Shown here piece after piece: positions 45,700-56,944 of a stretch of DNA of 64,000 nucleotides; position 1 is the first letter of the stretch; each line of letters starts with the position of its first letter. Position numbers and translations under genes: made by a program. The DNA lies in NCBI RefSeq assembly GCF_008728515.1, contig NC_044981.1, positions 6,624,538 through 6,688,537 on the forward strand, written 5' to 3'. This stretch comes from Papio anubis (lineage: Eukaryota; Chordata; Mammalia; Primates; Cercopithecidae). Below the pieces are notes generated by a model. It worked only from the letters and a program-made list of their open reading frames with translations, ran no database searches and was not told the DNA's origin.

Positions 45700-47050
45700 A
45701 TGCACAGAATGAAAAAGAAAGGGAGAGAGTATGAGAGTCACTAAAAGATAATGGATATCTTTATCATTGGTTTGCTTTTGTCTTTTCTACCTTCCCTTGA
45801 AACCTTGACAGCTAACAGAGTCTCTGGTTCATGGCAAATGCTCAGTGAAAATCTGTTGGAGGAGAGAGTAGAAGACAGCCCTAGGGGACTTTTCTGCCTC
45901 ACTCCTCCATTTGCTGTAACAGGCAAGAATCCAAGGACCTCGGAATCTGCCTCTCAAGGTTTCACCTTGAGCCTGCCGTCGCAGTCAGTCACTCCCTTGA
46001 TGGCCCCAGCCCACCTCCTGGCTGCCCACCTCCCTGCAGCTGGGTTTCTAGACTATCATAACCCTGTTTTGCATGTGGAGCTTCTCAGGGCCATGCCCCA
46101 TCCCTGAAGTCTCTCCTGGCTTGTATACTTGTTCCCTCCACTCATCACTCTGGAGCCTTTTTTGTGTGATGATGAACCAAGGAGCCAGGGCTGGTCCCTG
46201 TGGGACTGGTACATTGGAAAGACTGTGATATTCTGCCAATGGCTTTACTACAAAGGCCCAGGGAGGCTTTTTCAACACAGTGATGGCAAGATTGAAGAAG
46301 CACAGTGACTCATAGAAGAGACCCCTGTGGCTCAGTCACAGGGTCAGAGAGTCAGGCCGTTCTGACTGCACCCCTGCTCGTACTTCCAGGAGCGCTCCAA
46401 GGACAGATTCTGATTTCACCTTCGTGCTGCTCCCTGGTCACACGTGCTTCTCCTCTGGGTGCAATGCTCTGGTGGGAGGAAATGAAGTCCTTTGAATTCT
46501 TTACTCATTAATACCTATTCCCCATGTGGGATGCATTTTTATGACCTACCAGTGGCCAGTCCCCTTTCATTAATAACAGAACCCTGGTGTATGGCAGTGA
46601 CTGACCTTTTGCTGTCATAGGCCCTGGAATCACCATGTGATCAGGGCCTGCCTCTAGGGAAGGTCCTTCTCTCTGATGAGAGAGCTTCAGTGGGAGGAAG
46701 CCCTTTACCAAGACTCCCTCGTCTACTACTTGGGTTGCCATGGTGTGAAAGGAAACACAGTGGTCATCTTTGACTAGAAAGCAGGATTTTGCTCACACAC
46801 CAAACATGGTAGAGTAGCAAGAAAGAAAGAGCCCCGGCCCTTGGGGTTATCACAAAGCCACAGAACCCATCCTGAGCCCTTCCTAGTGCTCTAAGTCAAG
46901 GGTCATGGGATCTTCAGCTGGTTGCAGCCCAAACAATCTTTAATGATGCAATATGTACACCATCAACAGAGACATCAAAGTCAGTTTCATTGCTCTTGTA
47001 TTGCCTGAGAGATGTGGATGCCTTTTTGTCAAAACTCAACCCTAAACTGA
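45700..47050. other. Unassigned sequence
   Basis: About 1.35 kb with no recognised repeat. The 118-codon plus-strand frame at 45751-46107 and the 76-77-codon minus frames carry no known domain. Confidence 0.4.
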
Positions 47051-47061
47051 GGGCATTCTTA

Positions 47062-47211
47062 TTTTTTGTTTATGTATTTATTATTATTATTTTTAGAGAT
47101 GAGGTCTTGCTATGTTACCCAGGCTGGACTTGAATTCCTGGGCTCAAGCAATCCTCCTGCCTCAGCCCCCTGAGTAGCTGGGACTATAGGCATGCACCTC
47201 CATGCCTAGCT
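47062..47211 (-). mobile_element. Single Alu monomer (FLAM/FRAM-like)
   Basis: Reverse monomeric Alu. Similar words, gggcattctt before and ggacattctt after, suggest an old target duplication. Confidence 0.8.
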
Positions 47212-47214
47212 CAG

Positions 47215-48021
47215 GACATTCTTGCAAGGGCAGCTATGATGTCTGTGGGTGGAACCAGATGACTTTGATCCCAAGAAAGGGCTCAGGCAGTCAGGCATGC
47301 ACATTTGCAGCCTGAAGGCCATACACCATGATAGGAGGAAATGGAGCTTACCTTCCTTCCTTGCCCACAAACCTGATGTCACACTGTGAGTCCTACGAAT
47401 GGGAGTCACTTTGCTCTTATGATTCTGAAAGAAGGTTTGTGGAGAGGCTTCCTTGGGAGGCTGGAAAGAGAGGGGCAGGTCTCTTCCCTGCCATGATACC
47501 AGCAAGCACTGCAGAAGTGAGATCCAGCAGTGAGTCTTCCTGGGCGGGAACAAAAACCTTCCTAGTTGCTATCTTTGGCCTAGTTATAAGGAGAGGAGAT
47601 ACCACCTGGATTCTATCCTTTATCTCACCAGTGGTGCCTGGAAGGCTTCAGATTTGCAGCATGCTTTGAAATGGCTGATTTTCTTCCTAGCAGATGGGCA
47701 CAAGAACCCCTCTTCAGTGTTTCCAGAGGAAATTACGTGAAAGAATACAGTCAGCCCTCTGAGGATAATGGAGACAAGTTCCCACATATTGGTGGGCACA
47801 TGCATGATGTAGGGAGCTTGTTTAATAGGCGGGTTCTGGGCCTCAGCACTAGTACTTTAATTCATGAAATCGAGCCAAGGGCCCAGGAATCTCCTTTTGA
47901 AATAAACCATGCATGTCCTTCAACACAAGGTCATCAGACCATTGAAAAACAGATAGAAATGATTGAAATCCATCAATTATTCAGGAAGTTTCATTTTGGA
48001 TTTTTGGCAATGATCTTTTCT
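47215..48021. other. Unassigned sequence
   Basis: No gene recognised. Frames of 113-121 codons at 47328-47669 and 47671-48036 (plus) and 115 at 47206-47553 (minus) overlap and lack domains. Confidence 0.4.
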
Positions 48022-48300
48022 CCTTTTTTTTTTTGAGACAGGGTCTCACCCTGTTGCCCAGGCTGGAGTGAGGTGGTGTGATCACCACTCACCGAAGCTT
48101 CACCTTCCCATGCTCAAGCAATCCTCTTGCTTCAGCTTCCTGAGTAGCTGGGACTACAGGTGCACACCACCACACCCCATTAATTTGTTTTCAATTTTCT
48201 GTAGAGACAGGGTCTCACTATGTTGTCCAGGCTAATCTTGAACTCCTGGGCTCAAGTTATCCTCCCGTCTCAGGCTCCTAAAGTGCCGGGATTATAGGCC
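48022..48300 (-). mobile_element. AluJ-like
   Basis: Diverged reverse Alu with 'ggtctcaccctgttgcccagg' and 'ggtctcactatgttgtccagg' type text, typical of old AluJ. Confidence 0.9.
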
Positions 48301-48599
48301 TGTACTTGGATGTTATCCATTAACTCTCTCTTCCCAGCTCCTCCTTCCTCAAACCCTATACCTCATCCATTTCTAATTTTCATACCAGAATTACAAAAAT
48401 GTAGTGGCGTGACCCTAGGTAAGAGAATTGTTCTAGCATCCCACAATTTATGCCATCTGAACTCTTTATCAAGTATATGCTTTCTCCCTCAGATACATTC
48501 CACAGAAATCTGCTGAGCACGTGCTGGGGGCTCAGAAACCAGTAGGGCCTCAGTCCTTCACCTTCTCCGGGCTCCTTTTTCTGGTTTCTCTTGCCTCTG

Positions 48600-49030
48600 T
48601 TCACCTTTACCATCTCAACACCACTCCTTGGGAGCATCCAAATCCCTCCCCTCCCAGATGATGACCCAAGTCCCTGTGCCGGTCTTAGTCCACTTGCTCT
48701 CCCTTCTCATCTCACGCTCTCCCTTCTCGTCTCTCACTCTCCCGCTATAGTCACTCTCGCCTGAGATCTGGATAACTCCTCTGCACCAACCATCTGCCCA
48801 CCCCCAGCACCTCAAACTCAACAACTCCCTCCCTCCCCAGCAACTCCTCCTGGGTTTCCTGTTTCCTGTTTCTGACACACCTACTTTCCCTGGGTCAAGA
48901 CCTTGGAATCACATTTGATGCTTTTTTTTACCCTATTTAATCCCTTACCAAATTTTACTCACTTATTTTCTGTTTCTCTCCCCTCTGTCCCATTCATTTG
49001 CATCATGATCTTTGTGCTTGTCCTAAATTC
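48600..49030 (+). repeat. L2 internal fragment
   Basis: 'cacctcaaactcaacaactcc', 'ccttggaatcacatttgatg' and 'aatcccttaccaaatttt' follow the L2 ORF2 region in order. Confidence 0.7.
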
Positions 49031-49034
49031 AATT

Positions 49035-49949
49035 CTAGTCAAGCCTCTGGTTGCAAGAAAGAAATAACCAATCAACCTAAGGGGGTTATGAAAGACAGAG
49101 GCACATCTCACTGACACACAATGGAAATACAAGGGGCCTCATAGGAAACGAGATTAGACCTGGGATTGAGGCAGCTATGCTTCCAGTTTTTTTGTTTTTT
49201 GTTTTTTTTTGTTTTTTTGTTTTTTGCCTCCTCTGGGGCCATGTGGTTTCTTACCTGGACTTCTGTCTGCAGATTTGGCCTGTTCCCCTGCTTTTCTAGC
49301 TTGTTTATCTCCCCAAGTGATTATCCCAACCCCTCATGACCTTCCAGTGCAACTGTTCTCCAGTCTAAATACAGCCTTGGTCACTTGCTCAGATTCAGAA
49401 AGGAGAGGTTCACTGGACACTGGCCAGCCAATGGATTGCACTGGCCTCACCAGGAGCCCAGCTTTAATGCTTTAATACCAGGCAGAATCATGGTATTAAC
49501 ATCGATTCCTGGGTGTGGCCCTTCAGCAGCAGCTACTGGGAAGGTGCATTCCAGATGGGCTGTTCGGGGGTACCCCTTTATAGTCTACTGCAGTGCTTCC
49601 TAGAAGCTGGATGAAGGACCAGTGGCATGTCCAGAACCAAGTTCTTGCCTTTTTGTTATGAAATGAGAAAAACAGGCATGTATGTATGTGAGTGTGTGCA
49701 TGTGTGTGTTGGGAGGAGAAATGATATGTTGATATAAAGTCCCAGATGTCCTTTTTGGGAAATACTGTCTACACAGCAATAACATCCTTCCTGCTTAGGG
49801 AAGCTAGCAGGTCCTTTTATTTACAAAGCGAGAGTGGGACTAGGTGGTTGTTTTTATTGTTGTTGTTGTCTATGCCCTTATTTGGCAAAATAGAATTTTG
49901 GGACATCTAGGTCAATCTCTTTAAGTTTTGGGGGAAACTTTGCTTGTCC
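49035..49949 (+). repeat. Dispersed repeat inside L2, family not named
   Basis: 'ctggttgcaagaaagaaata', 'gactctcattgg'-like and 'actggccagccaatgg' text resembles a known mammalian dispersed repeat. It separates two parts of an L2. A T/TG-rich run lies at 49188-49226 and a TGTA/TG run at about 49678-49710. Confidence 0.45.
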
Positions 49950-50475
49950 ATGAAATCCAAATGTCTTAGAAACACTAGGCTACGTCCTGGCTCTTTTCAT
50001 AGCTTCCTAAAATGGTCTCTTGACCTTCAAGATCTCTTTTCCATCACACCACTGTCACATTAATCCCTCTAAAATGTTGTTGAGTAAAGTATTTCCTTGT
50101 TTAAGTCTGCAAGGGCTTTGCAATGATTGTGAAATCAAATAGAAAGTCCTCAGCCTGCACAAACTAGCTCCAACCTAAGGTCCCAGCCCTCTCCCACACC
50201 TCTCCCCACGCACACCATGTGCTTTAAACAAGCTCCTCCTTGCCCTTCTGACCCTTCCCCCCCAACTGCTGGGCCCCCTTTCCAGCCTATGCAGGTCCAA
50301 TGATAATCCCTCCATGAAGTTCTCCAACACTCAGCTAAAGTGAATCTTCCCTAACTCTAAAGTCCTTTTACTAAAACATGCATACATTCTTAGACACACA
50401 CAGCGTTCTGTGTCATTTGTGGTATTTTATGCCATTTCCTACCTACCCCACTCATCAGAGACCCTTGAGCTGCTA
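49950..50475 (+). repeat. L2 3' part
   Basis: 'gctttgcaatgattgtgaaa', 'actagctccaacctaaggtcc', 'ccatgaagttctccaacac' and 'tggtattttatgccatttcc' are L2 landmarks in order. L2-like text resumes at about 50606-50640 ('ggaatgtatattccatgaag'). Confidence 0.75.
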
Positions 50476-50479
50476 CGTG

Positions 50480-50605
50480 CGTGGAGGAAGCGTGGTGAAG
50501 AGGAAGTCACAGAACATGGGATCCAAAGCATGACTCTGTTCTGGTATGACACTAGGAATGTCACTTGACTGGGATGGCCCTCCATTTGTTCATCTTCTCA
50601 CTGGA
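50480..50605 (+). repeat. MIR 5' half
   Basis: 'gcgtggtgaagaggaagtca', 'gacactaggaatgtcacttg' and 'ccatttgttcatctt' match the MIR from its start to its centre. The 3' half is absent here. Confidence 0.75.
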
Positions 50606-50639
50606 CTCACTGGAATGTATATTCCATGAAGACAGGGAT

Positions 50640-50945
50640 TTATTTTATTTTATTTTATTTTTGAGGCAGAGTTTTGCTCTTATTGCCCAGGATGGTGTGC
50701 AGTGGCACAATCTCGGCTCACCACAACCTCCACCTCTCAGGTTCAAGCAATTCTCCTATCTCAGCCTCCCAAGTAGCTGAGACTACAGGAGTCTGCCACC
50801 ACGCCCGGCTAATTTTTGTATTTTTAGTAGAGACAGGGTTTCACTATGTTGATCAGGCTGGTCTTGAACTCCTGACCTCAGGTGATCCACCCATCTTGGC
50901 CTCCCAAAGTCCTGGGATTACAGGCATGAGCTATTGCACCTGTTT
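50640..50945 (-). mobile_element. AluS-like
   Basis: Reverse Alu with a (TTTTA)n head. It breaks off at 'gagctattgcacctg' and runs directly into the T-rich 3' end of the BTF3 pseudogene. Confidence 0.93.
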
Positions 50946-51780
50946 TTTTTGTTTTTTGTTTTTTTTCTTTTTTTCCTAGGCAAAGAACTTTATTAACCTT
51001 TGTTTCAAACTTTATTCCCAGGCCTTTTCCAGCTTAAATAGCTGCAAAGAATGAAATAGTGTATAAGCAAAAGATGAAAAGAGCTGCAGTGTCCAAAGGA
51101 CTTGGGCTTACAAATTATTAGAGATCTAGATTTTATCAGCTCCATAAACAAAAATTTCTTCAAATGCATTCATAATATAAGATAGCAGCTCCCAGCAACT
51201 TCTTCAAGGTGTATCTTCTTCAGAAGTTGGCTCAATTCAGTTTGTCTCATTCTTGGAAGCCTCATCAAAATTCTCCACAAGATCTGGAACTTCATTATAT
51301 CATCCTCTCCAGTAGCAAGTGGCGCTTTTCTGTCCACAGGTTATTTGTGCAGAGCTTCAGCCAGTCTGCTTAACCTGGTGAGACTGTCTGCACCAAGCTG
51401 GTTTAAGATGCCAGGTGGCATTTCTATCAGCTGCTCTGTCTCAGCAGGGCCTATAATGTTGAAGGTGTTTGCTGCCAGAGATGCCGGAACTTTAGGTTTG
51501 TGAAAGTGGATCACTGTTCCTTGGTTTGTACACACATTCACCTCTTCAATACTAGAGGTATTGTTTAACCCTAACTTCTTTAAGGAGAACTGAAGATTTT
51601 ATCATCTGCTGTGGCTGTCCTATGAACCACTTTCTTCTTTTTGCCGGCAGTTCCTTTCCCACCAATGCGCACTTGTACCTGTAATTTGTGGAGTTTTCCC
51701 TGGTTCATGATTATTTCTTTCATCTTGTCGGAGGAGATAAGGGGCAGTGCGGGAGTCTAGGGTGGGTGTTCAGGGGGTCT
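50946..51780 (-). pseudogene. BTF3: Processed pseudogene of BTF3
   Basis: BTF3 is the beta subunit of the nascent polypeptide-associated complex, which contacts nascent chains at the ribosome. On the minus strand the copy begins with an ATG at about 51723 ('MKEIIMNQ', then 'VRIGGKGTA' text) and follows the 162-residue short form. A small deletion near 51595 shifts the frame after 'ATADDK'. The largest intact piece (51341-51541) includes 'NQGTVIHFHKPKVPASLAAN' and 'ILNQLGADSLTRL', ending at an in-frame TAA where the parent has Gln. The rest of the C-terminus and the stop at about 51237 can still be read. The 3' UTR ends at about 50979, followed by a T-rich stretch (A-rich on the sense strand) to 50946. 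No introns. It makes no BTF3. The identification is firm; the outer 5' limit is approximate. Confidence 0.96.
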
Positions 51781-51819
51781 CAGGTGGACCAGCTGAGATT
51801 AGGCGTACACACGTGGGGA

Positions 51820-51945
51820 TGCCCATTTGTTCATCTTTAAACTGGAGATGGTGATGCCAGCCCCTCAAAGTCATTGCGAGGTGACTCAGATAAGCCACGC
51901 AAAGTTCCTGGAAAGCAGTCACTGATGAATAAATGGTGTTTCCTC
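51820..51945 (+). repeat. MIR 3' half
   Basis: Begins at 'cccatttgttcatcttta' and continues 'gtcattgcgaggtgactcag' and 'tgatgaataaatgg', the second half of a MIR. The first half lies at 50480-50605. Confidence 0.75.
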
Positions 51946-51949
51946 CCTT

Positions 51950-52447
51950 GCTTGCCTACAATGAAGACTTGTAAAATATTTGTCCAACCGAGAACATCTT
52001 GAATAAGTTAAAAGAGGGGAAAAAATCATATTCAGATGTGAAAGTGATTTATAATTTACCTCCAGGGAAGACTCCAGAAGAGTTCAAAATCACCTGAGTG
52101 ACACATTGCATTGAAAAAAGTGCCCTGCTTCCCAGTTGACCTCAAAGGACAATGCTCATTTGGAAACATGAACTCAGGCATGTTCTGCTTTTATTTTCAA
52201 AAAATGTCATTTCTCTCCATGGTGGCCGCACCTCATAAACGGGGCAGTTTGGCTTTTAGCATCTCTCCATTCTCTGCTCAACCTTGGTAGACTGGCTTGA
52301 CGATCACCTAAATGGGTCAAAATCAGGCAAAAAGATTACGAGACATAGAAACCTCTGGAGAGACCATCTACCTCTGAATTTCCCGCTAAGTAAGCATGAA
52401 CATCCGTATGGAAGAAGCCACTTTGTATTACTTGCTGCTAAAAATGC
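51950..52447. other. Unassigned sequence
   Basis: No gene or named repeat seen. Confidence 0.4.
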
Positions 52448-52452
52448 CATAA

Positions 52453-52790
52453 CTGGGCACGGTGGCTCACGTCTGTAATCCCAGCACTTTGGGAGGCTGA
52501 GGCAGGAAGATCGCGAGGTCAGGAGATCGAGACCATCCTGACTAACACGGTGAAACCCCGTCTCTACTAAAAAAATAAAAAATAAATAAAAAATAAAAAT
52601 TAGCTGCGTGAGGTGGTGGGCACATGTAGTCCCAGCTACTCGGGAGTGGGGCCTGGTGGGAAGTATTTGGATCATGAGGGCGGATCCTTCATGAGTGGCT
52701 TCATGCCATCCCCTTGGTGATGAGTGAGTTCTTTCAAGACCTGGTTGTTTAAAAGTGTGTGGCAGGAGAATGGCGTGAACCTGGGGGGTT
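52453..52790 (+). mobile_element. Chimeric Alu carrying an LTR segment
   Basis: Forward AluY/S-like from 'ctgggcacggtggctcacg' to 'ctcgggag' at 52646, then 120 bases of MST LTR, then Alu again from 'gcaggagaatggcgtgaacc' at 52763. The Alu stops at about 52790 without its last ~65 bases or an A-tail. An 8-base word, cataactg, lies at 52448-52455 and 52791-52798. Confidence 0.93.
52645..52764 (+). repeat. 120-base MST LTR segment inside an Alu
   Basis: It matches 53688-53807 of the MST LTR 1 kb downstream at 113 of 120 bases by eye, without gaps. Both share the unusual text 'gagttctttcaaga', which is not what I recall from the MST consensus. Confidence 0.92.
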
Positions 52791-52950
52791 CATAACTGAT
52801 TTAAACAAAAGAAAGAATTATGCCAGGTTCTCTTGTAGTCAGAAATCAGGTTGAGACCACAAAATGTGTTAAGCGGAAATGGGCTTAAGGAGTCATAGAA
52901 AGCACATTGATCCATGCCTGGGTGTGGAGCCCTTGCTAGGCACCAGGTGC

Positions 52951-53257
52951 TTTCTTTTTTTTCTTTTTTTTTTGAGATAGAGTCTCACTCTATCACCCAG
53001 GCTGGAGTGCAATGGCGCGATCTCAGCTCACTGCGACCTCCGGCTCCTGGGTTCAAGCAATTCCCCCTCCTCAGCCTTCCGAGTAGCTGGGACTACAGGT
53101 GCTCACCACCACACCTGACTGATTTTTGTAATTTTAGCAGTGATGAGATTTTGCCCCGTTGGCCAGTCTGGTCTTGAACTCCTGACCTCAGCTAATTCAC
53201 CTGCCTCGGCCTCCCAAAGTCCTGGGATTACAGGCACGAGCCACCGAGCCCAGCCCA
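52951..53257 (-). mobile_element. AluS-like
   Basis: Reverse Alu flanked by caccaggt (about 52939 and 53256). Confidence 0.92.
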
Positions 53258-53274
53258 CCAGGTACTACTCTAAA

Positions 53275-53470
53275 CCTTTCGTGCACTTGGTCTCTTGCAG
53301 CCTCCTATGAGCCAGATGTTCTTACTGCTCCCTCCAGCGATGAGGAAACGAAAGCAACAAGAGGCTGACTAAATTACCCAAGGTTTCAGAGCGAGTGTGT
53401 GTAACAGCAGGATTTGCACCCAGGCAGTTGAGCTCTGGGGTTCACCTTCTTTCTCACTACCCCACTGGGC
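53275..53470 (-). repeat. MIR-like
   Basis: 'gatgaggaaacgaaagc', 'taaattacccaaggtttcag' and 'caggatttgcacccaggc' are reversed MIR landmarks in order. Confidence 0.75.
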
Positions 53471-53625
53471 ACCTGGTAACAGATGGTTCCCCCCAGAGGC
53501 CATCATTTGGGGTACAACCTGCCTGAAAGGGTCCATATTCTTCACGTTTGGTCTCATTTCCAGAGGGGAGGAAATGAAGACAGCATGGATGCAAAGAATG
53601 ATCTGTTCCGTGCCTCAAGCGCATC

Positions 53626-54036
53626 GATATGGTTTGGGTCTGTGTCCCTGTCAGATCTCATGTAAAATTGTAATCCCCAGTGTTGAAAGTGGGGCCTGGT
53701 GGGAAGTATTTGGATCATGAAGGCGGATCCTTCATGAATGGCTTAACGCCATTCCCTTGGTGATGAGTGAGTTCTTTCAAGAGCTGGTTGTTTAAAAGTG
53801 CGTGGCACCTGCTCCCTCCCTCTCTCTTACTTCCACTCTGGCCATGTGATGTGCCTGATCCTACTGCACCTTCTACCGTGAGTGAAACTTCCTGAGGCTT
53901 TGCCAGAAACCAAGCAGATGCTGATACCATGCTTCTTGTACAGCCTGCAGAACTGTGAGCCAATTAAACCTCTTCTCTTTATAAATGACCTAGTCTCAGG
54001 TATTCCTTTATAGCAATGCAAGATTGGCCTAACACA
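53626..54036 (+). repeat. MST-type MaLR LTR, nearly complete
   Basis: Runs from 'cgatatggtttgggtctg' to 'ttggcctaacaca', with 'gtgagccaattaaacctctt' as the polyadenylation region. It is the likely source of the segment in the chimeric Alu. Confidence 0.92.
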
Positions 54037-54039
54037 CCC

Positions 54040-55344
54040 ATGTTTTCTCTCTAGCAGTTTTAACATCTTCCTCACACTCTCCAGGTCACCCACTCTGTCC
54101 ACCCCTTGCTGCTTCCCTGCACCGCATCTCTGTACTTTGAGATCCTGGCCTTCCTGCTCTCCCTTTCATGCCCAGGCCAGCAGCTCCTCTTCCTATCAAG
54201 GGCAAGTCCATGTTGTTTTTACAGATGCTTCCTTCCAGTCAGTCTTCTTTTGAGGAAATGTATTCCACTTTCAGACAGAGATGAGAGGAAAAATCAAAGT
54301 AACCAAACATAGAGAAAACATGTAGTGTGCAAAGCCCCTTACCCCTACTCAATAAACAACTGCTAAAATCTTGGTAGCGATGCCTAACTCTTACAAATTC
54401 AGTTCAGTTCTATACATTTCAGGCTTACGAGCACTTGCAAATATCACAGTTAAGACGTGTTAAACACCTCTTCTTTCATTAAAACATAAAATCTCACAAA
54501 TAAATCCACAATAGTAACAGGTTGAGCGTATGCCCTTCCAAGCACAGTCAAGGCAACCACCTGTGTTCTTTTTCTACCTGACAAAATATAGCTGTCATGC
54601 TTTAGTCACAGAATTACAATGCTTTGCTTTCATGACAATAAGTACTGATTAGGTTTTTAACATGTGCCAGATTCTGTGCTCCCGGGAAACCAAAACTGTG
54701 TGTCCAACAGTCCCTGGAAGCTGACGCCATGTTCTGTAAGAAGATGATAGAGTTCCAGCGCAGAATACCTCCTCGCCCTGAAAGCCCTCACAGTGCTTCA
54801 TCAACAGTGATCTCTGCTGAGCAGAGGCACAAAGAGGCAACGCGACATTTGGTGACAGCAATAGACTAGGACTTGGGATCTCTGCCGCTTGGTGGCCCTT
54901 GCAGTTGCTGCTTTGCTTTTTAGGACACCTTTCTTGCTTGTCCCTGTGGGTAAATGCTGACTTACTCTGCAAAACCGTGCTGAAAAAATGTCTCCTCGAT
55001 TCCCCAAGACCCAGAAATTTTCTATTTTGCACTGTTCACTGCAGCTCGTGGCTGCCACATTGATTGAGTAATCATTCATTTGCAACTTTAAAAGGAAGAG
55101 AACTCACTCTATTCATCCTTGGAATCCTCATCTCCCCACGCTGTCCCTCAGCACTCATAACACTGTGGCTGGCAAAGGAAGCCGGTGGAAGCCGGATGAA
55201 TAAAACATGGGTGAGTGGCAGAATGTACACCACTGGTGAAGGAGGTTCACTCCCTCAAGGATGTCACTTTGTTCACAGATTTCCCCAGCTTTGGCCTCCT
55301 CTTCACGTCTTCCCTCCCCATCCCAACTGTAAAAAGACGTAAAG
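54040..55344. other. Unassigned sequence
   Basis: About 1.3 kb without recognised gene or repeat. The longest frame (54649-55032, minus, 127 codons) has no familiar domain. Confidence 0.45.
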
Positions 55345-56070
55345 ATGGCGTCCTAGTCCTTTTTCTATTGTTTATAACAGAATACTGGAGACTGGGTGAT
55401 TTAGAAGAAATGAAATGTCTTTCTTACAGTTCTGGAGGCTGGGAAGTCCAGGGTCAAGGGGCTGCAGTTAGGGAGAGCCTTCCTGCTGGTATGGACACTA
55501 CAGAGTCTCATGACAGCACAGGGCATCTTGTGGGGAGGGGGCTGAGTGGGCAGGCACAGGCCTCTCTTCCTGTCATAAAGCCAGCCACTCCCAAGACAAC
55601 GCTTTAGTTCATTAATCCGTTAATCTGTGAATGGACCCAATCACCTCTCTTTTTCTTTCTTTTTTTTTTTTTTTTTTTTCTTTTTTTTGAGACAGAGTCT
55701 CACTCTGCCACCCAGGCTGGGGTGCAGTGGCGAGATCTCGGCTCACTGCAAGCTCCATCTCCCGGGTTCAAGCTGTTCTCCTGCCTTAGTCTCCCGAGTA
55801 GCTGGGACTACAGGCATCCGCTACCATGCCCAGCTAATTTTTTGTATTTTTAATAGAGACGGGGTTTCACCATGTTAGCCAGGATGGTCTCGATCTCCTG
55901 ACCTTGTGATCCACCCGCCTCGGCCTCCCAAAGTGCTGGGATTCCAGGCGTGAGCCACCGCGCCCGGCCAACCCAGTCACCTCTTAAGGGTCCTACCTCT
56001 CCATCCTGCCACACTGGGGCTTGAATTTCCACAGGAGTTTGGGAGGGAGCAAACATTCAAACCCTAAGCA
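55345..56070 (-). repeat. MLT1-type MaLR LTR, split by an Alu
   Basis: 'gaatactggagactgggtga', 'cttacagttctggaggctgg', 'ttcattaatccgttaatc' and 'acattcaaaccctaagca' follow the reversed MLT1 order. An Alu separates 55345-55650 from 55970-56070. Confidence 0.85.
55650..55970 (-). mobile_element. AluY-like
   Basis: Reverse Alu with low divergence and a long poly-T. Flanked by acccaatcacctct (55635-55648) and acccagtcacctct (55971-55984), one base different. Confidence 0.94.
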
Positions 56071-56074
56071 TGGA

Positions 56075-56699
56075 AAGAGTCTCATCCATGATACAACAAC
56101 CTTCCTTGAACATTCCTTCCCAGCCATCTAAAGCCTTTTGAAAACTGGCTGCTTGGTTTTCACGAGGCCAGAAAATTTTATAAAAGCCAACTGTGGTTCT
56201 AAGAAAAGATTTTGCTGAGTGAAGTGAAACTCCTCTCATCGCTGCCTGCAGACTGAGGGCAACTTCCCCAGTGTGGCCTCTAGAGAGGAGGGGGAGCCCC
56301 AGCTGAGCCTGGGTGGTGAGGAGTGGGAGTCAGGGGGCACTGAGGGTCTTGCTCCACTTGTGAAGGAATGAGCATAAAGAAGGCCTGGCCCAGGAGCCCA
56401 CGGCTTACAGAGAGAGAGAGGAGCCAGCGTCCTATCTCTGCAGCTGCTTTTCCCTCTGCTGTGAAGCTCTTAACCCACAGATACTCAGCTCACCCTGAAT
56501 GGAAAACACTAGCCAAATGCCACCTCCTCCAGGAAGTCTTCTGGGGTTCTTCTGGCCAGAATTGACCCCCCTCTCCATTATTCTCCCTTGTCATGGCCCT
56601 ATTCTACCCAGGGACATTGCTGTGTTTGTTAGCCTGATGGTAAACCCTAGAGATCGGTGACTGTATCTTAATCTTTTCGTTCCCTCCACCCTATCCGTA
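56075..56699. other. Unassigned sequence
   Basis: No gene or named repeat seen. Confidence 0.4.
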
Positions 56700-56943
56700 C
56701 TCATTCTCCCTCTCCTTTCTCTTTCTCTCTTTCTGTCTCTGCATTTTTCTCTCCATCTCTCCATCTCTCTCACTGTATATCTCTCTGTCTCCCTCACCCT
56801 CCATCTCTCCATCTTTCTCTCTGTTTCCCTCTGTGTCTCTCTCTCACTCTCCCTCTGTCTCTCACATGCCTTCACATTCTGTTTTTCTCTCCCTCTTCCT
56901 CTCTCTCGCACACGCAGAAACACACACACACACACACACACAC
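56700..56943. repeat. TC-rich array followed by (AC)n
   Basis: About 205 bases of degenerate TC/CTCTC/CATC text (56700-56908), then (AC)n at 56921-56943. The minus-strand reading is Arg/Glu-rich (56591-56947) and is an artefact. Confidence 0.93.
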
Positions 56944-56944
56944 T

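Noticed and set aside
47745..47775. Possible DNA-transposon terminal repeat ('cagtcagccctctgagg')
   Set aside because: Only about 12 bases agree with the remembered Tigger-type end and the next bases diverge.
50674..50979. 101-codon frame with text like 'LPRMVCSGTISAHHNL'
   Set aside because: It is a reverse-strand Alu translation, like similar frames at 10430, 11208, 20109, 22548, 30655 and 35608.
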